From the NCBI RefSeq assembly GCF_000227745.2, contig NC_018012.1, positions 4,506,501 through 4,570,500 on the forward strand: DNA of 64,000 nucleotides. The letters are read 5' to 3'. The position numbers were made by a program, and so were the translations under genes. The number at the start of each line of letters is the position of its first letter. Position 1 is the stretch's first letter. Below the pieces are notes generated by a model. The model saw only the letters and a program-made list of their open reading frames with translations, had not been told where the DNA came from and searched no databases. Source of the DNA: Thiocystis violascens DSM 198 (lineage in GTDB: Bacteria > Pseudomonadota > Gammaproteobacteria > Chromatiales > Chromatiaceae). Positions 8,636-15,871 of the stretch are shown here, one piece after another.

Positions 8636-8754
8636 CCGTTCATGGTTCGACAAGCTCACCACGAACGGCTTTAACGTCACTCACCACGAACGGCTTTAAC
8701 GTCACTCACCACGAACGGCTTCAACGTCGCTCACCACGAACGGCTCCAACGTCA
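8636..8754. repeat. REP-like palindrome with four 25-bp tandem copies
   Basis: GCCGTTCATGGT (from 8636) is inverted as ACCACGAACGGC (to 8670), with TCGACAAGCTC between. The right arm is then amplified as four 25-bp tandem units (8655-8679, 8680-8704, 8705-8729, 8730-8754), each starting CTCACCACGAACGGCT. The units differ by a few bases, mostly in the last two copies. The block fills the gap between the convergent Crp/Fnr and GGDEF-EAL genes. Related palindromes recur in many proteobacterial genomes and, when translated, create spurious ORFs. Confidence 0.85.
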
Positions 8755-8773
8755 CCATGTGCCGGATTCAGAT

Positions 8774-10699
8774 TCAAGGGCGCGAGCGGCCGTCCTCCGG
8801 CACAAAGTAACGCGCCTGAAACGTCTCGGCCAACACCGGGTGGCCCAGATGATAGCCCTGTCCGGAGGTGCAGCCATGCTGTTTCAAAAGTTGAAACTGC
8901 GCTTCGTTTTCAATGCCTTCCGCAATGACTGAATGGTTTAATTGCCGTGCCATTGTCAAGATGGTGCCGGCGATCACCTCGGCTGCGGGATCCAGTGCCA
9001 GATCCTTGACGAATTCCCGGTCGAGCTTCAGGCCGGAGATCGGATAATTTTTGACCGATCGCAGCGATGAATAGCCAATGCCGAAATCGTCGATCCAGAT
9101 CTCGAAACCGGCCGAGCGGAGCGCTCGCAGGCTGGCGAGCGCCTGCTCTTCATTGCATGCGACGGCGGTTTCCGTGATTTCGATGTGCAGACGTTCCGGC
9201 CGGATGCCCTCTTGCCGGAGGATGAGGGCGAGCTTAGCCGCCAGATCGCCGCTGCTTAACTCGATGGCGGAGACATTGATGGAGAGCGGAATCCTCGGAA
9301 ATCCCGCCGCGTCCCAGACCTGGATTTGGCGGCAGACCCGACGCCACACCCATTCGCCGATCTCGACGATTTGGCCGGTGTTTTCGGCGATCGGGATGAA
9401 TTCCGCGGGCGACACCGGGATTCCATCCTCCTTCTGGAGTCGCAATAGCACCTCGGCGCCAACCAGCGCCTGGTCGTCGAGGCGGAACAAAGGCTGAAAG
9501 TGCAGTTGAAACCGATCTTCGCGCAACGCCTCCTGCAGCAGGGACTCGGTGCGCAGGCTGGGAGATCCCGCTGTGTCCCAGGCCGATTCATAGACCACAT
9601 GCCGATTGCGCCCCACGGTCTTGGCGCGCTTGAGGGCCGTATCCGCGCTGCGCAGCATGGCTTGTGCCGAGATTGGTTCGGCTTGAGAGTGCGAAGAGGC
9701 GACGCCGATGCTGACCGAGGGATAGAGCCGGAATCCTTCCTGACGGAAGCCTTCCGCAAGATGGCTGTGCAGATAGGTGGCAATCTCCGCCAGGCGGCCT
9801 GGGTAGCGCATGTGCGAGAGTGCCAGTCCGAATTCGTCGGCGCCGGTGCGGGCGAAACAGAGGTCACGTTCGGCAATGCCGAGCACGGCGCAGACATGCC
9901 GCGATCGAAGCGCGCTATCCAGCCGTAACGCGACATCCCGCAGAACGCGGTCGCCTGTTTCGGAGCCGAATTCGCGGTTGATGTGATGAAAGCGATCGAT
10001 GTCGAGCAGGAGGATGCCAATGCCCGACCGCGACGCCTGTTCGAGAAATGCCCGTTGCAGGAAGCGAATGAACTGGGCGCGCTGTGCCAGCCCGGTCAGT
10101 TGATCCGCCGGGATGACGCGATCGTCGTAGACCCTGGCGTCGGTGTCCCGGTACTGGAGGCGGTAATGGGGTGCCAGGAAGGTCGCCGCGCCATTGTGTA
10201 GATTGTCGAGATTCACGGCGGCCAGATCGACGAGCGCCGCAAACGGTTGATGAAGACTGGCCGGAATCGTCCGATCTAGCAGCACCATGCCGCTGACCCG
10301 ATTCGGTGTCGCAAGCGCATGCATGAAACCGGTGTGATCGGCGAACTCGACGGCAAGACAACCGCGCTGTTGCAGGGCTTGCGCGAAGTGGCCTGTCTCG
10401 ATCAGCCGGTCCGAGAGGGCCGTCATCGATTCCCGTGCCGCGGCGTTCGAGCAATAGAACAGCTCGAAACAGGCATCGGGCTGGCGCAGCAGAATCGCCA
10501 TTTGTGCGAACGGCTGCAGAAAGCCGATGGATTGGTGTAGTTTGCCGAACAGTTCGTACAGGGTGCGGCAGGCCGGATAGCGGGAGATGGCCGCGCGGAT
10601 GACATCGATAGCCAGCGGATACAGGTTGGCGGAGTTGTCGTGAGTGTCGCCCTGAGGCTCGGAGAGCGGGAACGCTGGTGGAGTTGGGATAGAATCCAT
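8774..10699 (-). CDS. GGDEF-EAL cyclic-di-GMP protein, degenerate GGDEF
   Basis: This 641-aa protein has an N-terminal GAF-like region (about residues 25-175), a GGDEF domain and an EAL domain (about 385-640). The diguanylate cyclase signature reads GADEF (residues 286-290) instead of GGDEF, so cyclase activity is doubtful. The EAL domain looks competent: EVL at residue 416 (an accepted variant, as in RocR), ITE, DDFGIGYSS (consensus DDFGTGYSS) and KLDREFV with a later AEGIE. The likely net role is c-di-GMP hydrolysis, with the GGDEF part possibly a GTP sensor; that is inference. No membrane segment is seen. Its ATG abuts the stop of the HDOD gene with no gap, so the two are co-translated. 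Confidence 0.9.
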   Translation of the reverse strand: MDSIPTPPAFPLSEPQGDTHDNSANLYPLAIDVIRAAISRYPACRTLYELFGKLHQSIGFLQPFAQMAILLRQPDACFELFYCSNAAARESMTALSDRLIETGHFAQALQQRGCLAVEFADHTGFMHALATPNRVSGMVLLDRTIPASLHQPFAALVDLAAVNLDNLHNGAATFLAPHYRLQYRDTDARVYDDRVIPADQLTGLAQRAQFIRFLQRAFLEQASRSGIGILLLDIDRFHHINREFGSETGDRVLRDVALRLDSALRSRHVCAVLGIAERDLCFARTGADEFGLALSHMRYPGRLAEIATYLHSHLAEGFRQEGFRLYPSVSIGVASSHSQAEPISAQAMLRSADTALKRAKTVGRNRHVVYESAWDTAGSPSLRTESLLQEALREDRFQLHFQPLFRLDDQALVGAEVLLRLQKEDGIPVSPAEFIPIAENTGQIVEIGEWVWRRVCRQIQVWDAAGFPRIPLSINVSAIELSSGDLAAKLALILRQEGIRPERLHIEITETAVACNEEQALASLRALRSAGFEIWIDDFGIGYSSLRSVKNYPISGLKLDREFVKDLALDPAAEVIAGTILTMARQLNHSVIAEGIENEAQFQLLKQHGCTSGQGYHLGHPVLAETFQARYFVPEDGRSRP

Positions 10700-11554
10700 T
10701 TAAATCTCCAGAAAAGCGGAGGTCACATCCCTGGCGGTGCTGGCGGTCACGTCAACGATGTCGGGCAGATCCTGGATACCGAGCCCGGTTTGCCGCCAGG
10801 CGGCATCGTCCATAATCGGCACCCAGCGCGTGCCGCTGGTCCCAATACGGAGGCTGTTCACGATCAGATCCGCGCTATGAACGACTGCGGCTTCAAGGGG
10901 CCAGGATTCTTCGGTAGCTAGGCCGTGGTGCAGCGCGGCGGCATTCCGGTAGATGATTGGGATCTCCCAGCGTTTCAGTAATTCAGCGCCGAGTTCGGCA
11001 TGTGTCAGACCGAATAATTGCCGTTCGAATTCCCACAGATGGCCCTGACGTTCCCGATGCGCCTGCAGAGCGCGACTCATGGCGTGCGGTTCGAGGATGA
11101 ACAGGGGAAGGCGGCCGATATCGTGGAGCAATCCGGCCAGATAGTAGCGTTCGGGGTCATCCAGGCGCTGGTTGCGGGCCATCGCGCGGGCGGCGATTCC
11201 GCAGGCGATACTGTGTTCCCAAAAGGACCGCATCGACACGGCACCGAGCGGGAGATCGCGAAAGACCGAGATGACAGCGGTCGCGAGAACCAACTGACGC
11301 GTTTCGGTGGCGCCGATAATGGTCAAGGCACGCAGGACCGTGTCCACCTTTCCGGGCAGGGCATAAAGTGAGCTATTGGCGATGCGCAGAACCCGCGCCG
11401 TCATCGACGGATCGGCCTCGATGAGGCGGGCCACAGACTCCAGGGATCCGTCGGGATCGTCCAGGGCGTCACGAACCCGCCGATAGACGGCCGGCAGGCT
11501 CGGCAACTCGCCGAGGCGTTCGAGGATACCTGTCGTATGCGCCGGCATTCCCAT
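10700..11554 (-). CDS. HDOD domain protein
   Basis: This 284-aa protein is almost entirely an HDOD domain, a catalytically altered relative of the HD phosphohydrolase fold common in bacterial signalling. Typical segments are LPSLPAVYRRV at the N-terminus, LARLIEADPSMTARVLRIANS-like sequence (about residues 40-65) and YLAGLLHDIGRLPL. The last contains an HD pair, so some metal binding may remain. Such proteins accompany chemotaxis, c-di-GMP and phosphorelay systems, but the biochemical role is poorly defined. Its start overlaps the stop of the 103-aa gene (TAATG) and its stop touches the start of the GGDEF-EAL gene, forming a compact regulatory operon. Confidence 0.9.
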   Translation of the reverse strand: MGMPAHTTGILERLGELPSLPAVYRRVRDALDDPDGSLESVARLIEADPSMTARVLRIANSSLYALPGKVDTVLRALTIIGATETRQLVLATAVISVFRDLPLGAVSMRSFWEHSIACGIAARAMARNQRLDDPERYYLAGLLHDIGRLPLFILEPHAMSRALQAHRERQGHLWEFERQLFGLTHAELGAELLKRWEIPIIYRNAAALHHGLATEESWPLEAAVVHSADLIVNSLRIGTSGTRWVPIMDDAAWRQTGLGIQDLPDIVDVTASTARDVTSAFLEI

Positions 11555-11865
11555 TATCGATGACAGAGTGTGCGTTCCAGACAGATCTCGTAAAGCGCGT
11601 GGATCGCCGGATGGTCGGGATTGCTCAAGCTGAATTGCAGATCGAGCTGCGCGCGCGCTTCCGCGATGAAGGATGGGTCCAGTGTCGCGAGCGAAGGTGG
11701 ACCAGGTTCGAGGAACTGAATGGGGATGTGCTGGATTCCCCAGGATTTGAGCGCCTTGAGGTGACGTTCCGTGAGGGCGACGCCAGCGCGGATCAAGATC
11801 GCGCCGTTGGGGTCATGAATATCCTTGGCAAGCAGCATTCCAGCCTTGACCTGATCCAAGCGCAT
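11554..11865 (-). CDS. Small protein resembling the N-terminal segment of HD-GYP/HDOD regulators, 103 aa
   Basis: The first 50 residues (LDQVKAGMLLAKDIHDPNG, then LIRAGVALTERHLKALKSWG) match a short segment often found at the front of HD-GYP and related signalling proteins, here as a free-standing gene. The rest is helical with no motif. It is first in a three-gene block with the HDOD and GGDEF-EAL genes, overlapping the next start by 1 nt. It lies 49 bp downstream of purC and may be transcribed from there. An accessory or partner role for the HDOD protein is an inference from gene order only. Confidence 0.75.
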   Translation of the reverse strand: MRLDQVKAGMLLAKDIHDPNGAILIRAGVALTERHLKALKSWGIQHIPIQFLEPGPPSLATLDPSFIAEARAQLDLQFSLSNPDHPAIHALYEICLERTLCHR

Positions 11866-11914
11866 GTTGTGTGCTCCGTCCTCGGAAACTGATTGGTGGC
11901 TGCCCGCGAGTTGC

Positions 11915-12817
11915 TCAAGGTTGCATGACTCCGCGCTCCTGAGTCAACCGTTGTTCGGCCTCCCGATATTTGGCCGCGGTGCGGTCGATGATGGCCTGGG
12001 GCAGTTCCGGTCCGGGCGGGCTTTTGTCCCAATCCAGCGTCTCCAGATGATCGCGTACGAATTGTTTGTCGAAACTGGGCGGGCTGGTTCCCGGACTGTA
12101 TTGATCCGCCGGCCAGAAGCGCGACGAATCGGGCGTCAGCAGTTCGTCGATCAACTGTAACCGACCCTGTTCGTCGAGACCGAACTCGAATTTGGTGTCG
12201 GCGATGATGATACCGCGCGCGCGCGCATAGGCGGCGCAGTCGGTGTAGATGGCCAGACTGACGGCACGCACCTGCTCGGCCAGTTCGAGTCCCAGCAGCT
12301 TGACGGTATGGTCGAAATCCACGTTCTCGTCATGGGCGCCCAATTCGGCCTTGGTCGAGGGGGTGTAGATGGCCTCGGGGAGCCGATCCGCCAGACGCAG
12401 CCCGCGCGGGAGCGCGATGCCGCAGACCGTGCCGGTGCGCTGGTAGTCCTTCCAGCCGGAGCCGATCAGATAGCCGCGCACGATGGCCTCCACCGGCAGG
12501 GGCGTGAGACGGCGAACCACCATGGCGCGCTCGCCGAGTTGGGCGAGTTCGGCGGGATCGGTGACGACGGCCGCGACCGGGACGTGCGCGAGGTGGTTCG
12601 GGATCAGATGGGCGGTGCGCGCGAACCAGAAATTCGAGACGCGAGTGAGGACTTCGCCCTTGCCGGGGATCGGCTGCGGCAGTACCACGTCGAAGGCGGA
12701 CAGACGGTCGCTGGCGACGACCAGCAGATGATCGACGCCGACCTGATAGAGATCGCGGACTTTCCCGCGCGCGATCAGCGGCAGACTGGACAGATTGGAT
12801 TGGTAGAGTGCGGGCAT
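11915..12817 (-). CDS. purC: Phosphoribosylaminoimidazole-succinocarboxamide synthase
   Basis: PurC joins CAIR and aspartate to give SAICAR in de novo purine synthesis. This 300-aa product is the longer SAICAR synthetase type. The ATP-binding front is clear: LIARGKVRDLYQVG, ASDRLSAFDVVL, and later YLIGSGWKDY and KFEFGLDEQG. The ATG at 12817 starts the conserved sequence (MPALYQSNLSSLPL); the upstream frame overlaps a repeat element and is not coding. Regulatory genes on the same strand follow after 49 bp. Confidence 0.95.
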   Translation of the reverse strand: MPALYQSNLSSLPLIARGKVRDLYQVGVDHLLVVASDRLSAFDVVLPQPIPGKGEVLTRVSNFWFARTAHLIPNHLAHVPVAAVVTDPAELAQLGERAMVVRRLTPLPVEAIVRGYLIGSGWKDYQRTGTVCGIALPRGLRLADRLPEAIYTPSTKAELGAHDENVDFDHTVKLLGLELAEQVRAVSLAIYTDCAAYARARGIIIADTKFEFGLDEQGRLQLIDELLTPDSSRFWPADQYSPGTSPPSFDKQFVRDHLETLDWDKSPPGPELPQAIIDRTAAKYREAEQRLTQERGVMQP

Positions 12818-12858
12818 GATGGTTGATTCCGGATCGACAAGGCTGAGATTATATCGGC

Positions 12859-12945
12859 TTAAACCGCGTCCATGACGGTCTGCGTCGTTTCGAGCGGTCA
12901 ATTCGGTTGGCACTCATCTGTGGCGTCGAAGTCGACGCGGTTTAA
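12859..12945. repeat. TTAAACCGCG element, copy 2 (87 bp)
   Basis: Perfect 12-bp terminal inverted repeats TTAAACCGCGTC (12859-12870) and GACGCGGTTTAA (12934-12945). Read on the minus strand, its interior aligns with that of copy 3 at 35086 (shared blocks such as CGCGTCGAC, CGACGCC, GAATTG and GGACGCGGTTTAA). It occupies the gap between the divergent purC and 146-aa genes. Confidence 0.85.
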
Positions 12946-13056
12946 ATGTCAAATCAAGCTGCGTCGACGCTGGCGCGCATGGATTCGGATGAGGTTAAGT
13001 CGATGCAAAACAGAGTGCGCAACAGGGTGGCTCGGGATTGCCAGGAGCCTGCTGCG

Positions 13057-13497
13057 ATGACCGCGGATGCGTCCGATCCCTTCCTTGCCGCCTTCCGCGG
13101 AAGCTTCACCTCGGCGCTGCGCTGGCACCAGCTCGACGCGCTGTGGGAACGGTTGCGGGAGCGGGCCGACGCTGGCTGGTATCTCTATGCCGTGGGCGAA
13201 CCGCCGCCGACGCAAACAGCGAATGGCGAACAGGTCATAACCTTTCTCGCCGGGATGGAAAGGCTACTGCGCGCCGAGCATCGGGAGGCGCACTGCGGCA
13301 TCGTCTATGCCGACGATCTCCACTGCCCCAGCTTCGTGAAGATCTACGATCCGCACGATCTGGGCGTGTCCTGCGGTTACAGCAACGCCCCGCCCCTGCC
13401 CGGCTGGGTGATGAGTTTGCTGCCGCCGTGCGATCTGCCGGCGAGCCGGACATTGCCGAAAAACCGTCAGCGCTGGTGGCGCCGACTGTTTGGCTGA
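13057..13497 (+). CDS. Hypothetical protein, 146 aa
   Basis: This soluble protein has no signal peptide or membrane segment. The ATG at 13057 has an AGGAG site 9 nt upstream, so I prefer it to the earlier ATG at 12946, which starts within 1 nt of a repeat element. Residues such as FTSALRWHQLDALWERL, GWYLYAVGE and HCGIVYADDLHCPSFVKIYD look like a compact folded domain. Three cysteines (HCGI, HCPS, SCGY) sit in the central part. I do not recognise the family. A simple-sequence repeat and ridA follow. Confidence 0.65.
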   Translation: MTADASDPFLAAFRGSFTSALRWHQLDALWERLRERADAGWYLYAVGEPPPTQTANGEQVITFLAGMERLLRAEHREAHCGIVYADDLHCPSFVKIYDPHDLGVSCGYSNAPPLPGWVMSLLPPCDLPASRTLPKNRQRWWRRLFG

Positions 13498-13534
13498 TTG
13501 CCGCTTGCGTCGATGTTCCTGGTTTTACCAAATT

Positions 13535-13600
13535 CACCGACCACCGACCACCGACCACCGACCACCGACCACCGACCACCGACCACCGACCACCGACCAC
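13535..13600. repeat. Heptanucleotide tandem repeat (CACCGAC), 9.4 copies
   Basis: Nine perfect copies of CACCGAC plus CAC, 66 bp without interruption, lie between the 146-aa gene and ridA. Perfect identity between units suggests recent expansion by slippage. The tract opens all frames and generates artificial ORFs on both strands. Confidence 0.97.
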
Positions 13601-13605
13601 TGCCA

Positions 13606-13615
13606 CCCCCCCCCC
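13606..13615. repeat. C10 homopolymer directly before the ridA ribosome-binding site
   Basis: Ten consecutive C residues run into AGGAG (13616-13620), the ribosome-binding site 7 nt before the ridA ATG. Tracts of this length are prone to slippage. Here length changes would alter the leader or promoter spacing but not the reading frame. Confidence 0.97.
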
Positions 13616-13627
13616 AGGAGCCAAGCC

Positions 13628-14014
13628 ATGACCCGACACATCATCCATACCGATCAGGCGCCACGGGCCATCGGAACCTATTCTCAGGCGGTGCGGGTCG
13701 GGGAGACGGTCTATCTGTCCGGCCAGATTCCCTTGGTGCCGGAGACCATGGAACTGGTCGAGGGCGACATGGAGACGCAGATTCGACGGGTCTTCGACAA
13801 TCTGCGCGCGGTGGCCCATGCCGCGAACGGGCGTCTGGCGGATGTCGTGAAGCTCAATGTCTTTCTGACCGACCTGGGCCATTTCCCGTTGGTCAATCAG
13901 GTGATGGCCGAGTATTTCGAGGAACCTTATCCCGCCCGCGCGGCGATCGGGGTCGCGGCCTTGCCCAAGGGCGCGGAGGTCGAGATGGACGCCGTGATGG
14001 TGCTGGGCGATTGA
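13628..14014 (+). CDS. ridA: RidA family enamine/imine deaminase
   Basis: RidA hydrolyses reactive enamine and imine intermediates released by pyridoxal-phosphate enzymes. The 128-aa length is typical of the small trimeric YjgF/YER057c/UK114 family. Conserved segments are AIGTYSQAVRVGETVYLSGQ, VVKLNVFLTDL and YPARAAIGVAALPKGAEVEMD. The arginine in PARAAI is the substrate carboxylate-binding residue of active RidA proteins. The ATG at 13628 has a good AGGAG site; the open frame upstream is an artefact of the repeats. In many gammaproteobacteria ridA lies near recG, as here. Confidence 0.93.
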   Translation: MTRHIIHTDQAPRAIGTYSQAVRVGETVYLSGQIPLVPETMELVEGDMETQIRRVFDNLRAVAHAANGRLADVVKLNVFLTDLGHFPLVNQVMAEYFEEPYPARAAIGVAALPKGAEVEMDAVMVLGD

Positions 14015-14043
14015 AGGATACCGAAATGAGCCGCGGTGTCCCT

Positions 14044-14131
14044 GAAGCCTTTCGTGGTTCGAGGGCCTCACCACGAACGGCTTCAGGGACACCACGAACG
14101 GCTTCGGGGGCACCACGAACGGCTTCGGGAG
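14044..14131. repeat. REP-like palindrome with three 21-bp tandem copies
   Basis: GAAGCCTTTCGTGGT is inverted as ACCACGAACGGCTTC with one mismatch. The right arm is then repeated as three 21-bp units (14069-14089, 14090-14110, 14111-14131), each beginning CACCACGAACGGCTTC. This is the same repeat family as at 8636-8754 but with a 21-bp instead of a 25-bp period. It lies between ridA and mltB. Confidence 0.85.
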
Positions 14132-14246
14132 GCGGCGAATGTCAAGCCATACTGAGAATTGCTGATAAAAGATCGGGTTGATTTGCGATCCTCAAAATCT
14201 GCTTTACTATGGTTGTCCAACCCACCAATTTTTCCGAAAATATGTC

Positions 14247-15335
14247 ATGCGCTTCCCGTTTCTCGCATTCGCCGTCCTCGCCTTGATCCTGCTCGCGGGC
14301 TGTGGCTCCAAAGCGCCAAGGGATCCCGCTCCCACCGGTTACGGTTCGCCGACGCTGCAACGCGCCGCGGCCGTGAGCGGCGATTTCGCGAGCGTCTCCG
14401 GCGTGGATCGCTTTATCCGACGGATGGAGCAGCATGGCTTCAGTCCGGCCGAGACGGCCAGGATCATCTCCGGCGCGCAACGTCAGCAGTCGATCATCGA
14501 TCTGATGAATCGCCAGGCGCCGAGCAAAAGCACGGGGCCGAATGGGGCCTGGAGCCGCTACCGAGCGAAGTTTCTGACCGAGGATTCGATCGCCAACGGT
14601 GCCGCGTTCTGGCGGCGTCATGAATCGGCGCTTGCCCGGGCCGAGTCCCGCTATGGCGTACCGCCCGAATACGTGGTCGCCATCATTGGGATCGAAACCC
14701 GTTTCGGCGGCTTTGTCGGTAAGACCCGCATCATCGACGCGCTGGCGACGCTCGCCTTCGCCTATCCCCGTCGCGCCGATTATTTTGCCGGCGAGTTGGA
14801 GTCCTTTTTGATCATGACCCGCGACGAGGGGATCAGTCCCTTCCAGCCGCGCGGCTCCTTTGCCGGGGCGATGGGATTGGGTCAGTTCATGCCATCGAGT
14901 TTCCATCGTTACGCGGTGGATTTCACCGGCGACGGCCATCGCGATCTCTGGCATCCCGAGGATGCCGTCGGCAGCGTGGCCAATTATTTTAAGGGACACG
15001 GCTGGCGCGCGGGCGAACCGGTCGCGGCGCGGGCGCGGGTCGTATCCGGGGCCAATGCCGGTCTGATGAAGACGGGTTTCGATACCCGCTATGGCGTCAA
15101 GGATCTGGCCGGACGCGGCATTGTTCCTGCCGGATCGCTGGGCGGTGCCGGTCAGGTCAGTCTGCTCCAACTGGATGCCAAGGGCGGTTACGAATACTGG
15201 CTGGGGCTGCCGAATTTTTATGTCATCACCCGTTACAACCACAGCACCTATTACGCCATGGCCGTGCATCAGTTGGCCCAGGCGATCCGGGAGCGCAAGG
15301 TCGGGGCGGGCGGGGTGCGGTTGTCGGCGAACTGA
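14247..15335 (+). CDS. mltB: Lytic murein transglycosylase B (lipoprotein)
   Basis: This 362-aa enzyme cleaves the MurNAc-GlcNAc bond of peptidoglycan, leaving 1,6-anhydro ends. It has a lipoprotein signal (FAVLALILLAGC, lipid anchor at the Cys), consistent with outer-membrane attachment. The SLT_2/MltB fold is shown by VVAIIGIETRFGGF (E is the catalytic glutamate) and GAMGLGQFMPSSFHRYAVDF. The ATG at 14247 starts the signal sequence directly. The gene converges on yjbQ. Confidence 0.93.
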   Translation: MRFPFLAFAVLALILLAGCGSKAPRDPAPTGYGSPTLQRAAAVSGDFASVSGVDRFIRRMEQHGFSPAETARIISGAQRQQSIIDLMNRQAPSKSTGPNGAWSRYRAKFLTEDSIANGAAFWRRHESALARAESRYGVPPEYVVAIIGIETRFGGFVGKTRIIDALATLAFAYPRRADYFAGELESFLIMTRDEGISPFQPRGSFAGAMGLGQFMPSSFHRYAVDFTGDGHRDLWHPEDAVGSVANYFKGHGWRAGEPVAARARVVSGANAGLMKTGFDTRYGVKDLAGRGIVPAGSLGGAGQVSLLQLDAKGGYEYWLGLPNFYVITRYNHSTYYAMAVHQLAQAIRERKVGAGGVRLSAN

Positions 15336-15366
15336 AGTTAAGGGGCAAGGGACAAGGCGCGCTGGG

Positions 15367-15783
15367 TTACTCGCCGCTGAGGGTGAGCGTGAGGCGGCGC
15401 TGATGGCCGCGGGTACGGTGTTCGTACAGATAGATCCCTTGCCAGGTGCCGAGGTCGCAGGCGCCGTCGCGGATCGGAACGGTCAGGTCCATGTTGGTCA
15501 GAATCGCGCGCAGATGGGCCGGCATGTCGTCCGGTCCTTCGTCCGTATGATCGAACAGCCGGTCGCCGTCCGGAACCAGCCGCGCCAGGAAGGCTTCGAG
15601 ATCCCGGCGGACGCTGGGATCGGCATTCTCGCACAGCACGAGCGAGGCACTGGTGTGATGCACGAAGAGATGACAGAGACCGAACTGGAGGCCGGAGGCG
15701 CGCGCCTGCCGCTGAACCTCGCGCGTGATGTCGTAGGTGCCGCGTCCCTCGGTGCGGATGGAGAAGCTGTGTTGAATCATCAT
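15367..15783 (-). CDS. yjbQ: YjbQ family (UPF0047) protein
   Basis: This 138-aa member of the UPF0047/YjbQ family has the conserved histidine clusters FVHHTSASL, HTDEGPDDMPAH and GTWQGIYLYEHR, which form the active-site pocket in family structures. E. coli YjbQ shows weak thiamine-phosphate synthase activity, but the true function is unsettled. The start is one of two consecutive ATGs (15783 or 15780); the first is better spaced from a GAGG site. It is divergent from recG with 88 bp between. Confidence 0.88.
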   Translation of the reverse strand: MMIQHSFSIRTEGRGTYDITREVQRQARASGLQFGLCHLFVHHTSASLVLCENADPSVRRDLEAFLARLVPDGDRLFDHTDEGPDDMPAHLRAILTNMDLTVPIRDGACDLGTWQGIYLYEHRTRGHQRRLTLTLSGE

Positions 15784-15871
15784 CGGGAACGTCCTCGGAA
15801 CGCTGTCGGGCGGGGTTCGCTCGACACCAGAGACTTCAGTCCGAACGCAGTGTAGACCAGGCACGATCCAC

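Noticed and set aside
8655..8754. CRISPR array
   Set aside because: Units are contiguous 25-bp tandem copies without spacers, and no cas genes are nearby. The same applies to 14069-14131.
13235..14116. 293-aa minus-strand frame and 13498-14181 plus-strand frame over the heptamer repeat
   Set aside because: They are produced by translating the CACCGAC repeat and the REP-like array, joined to antisense of ridA.
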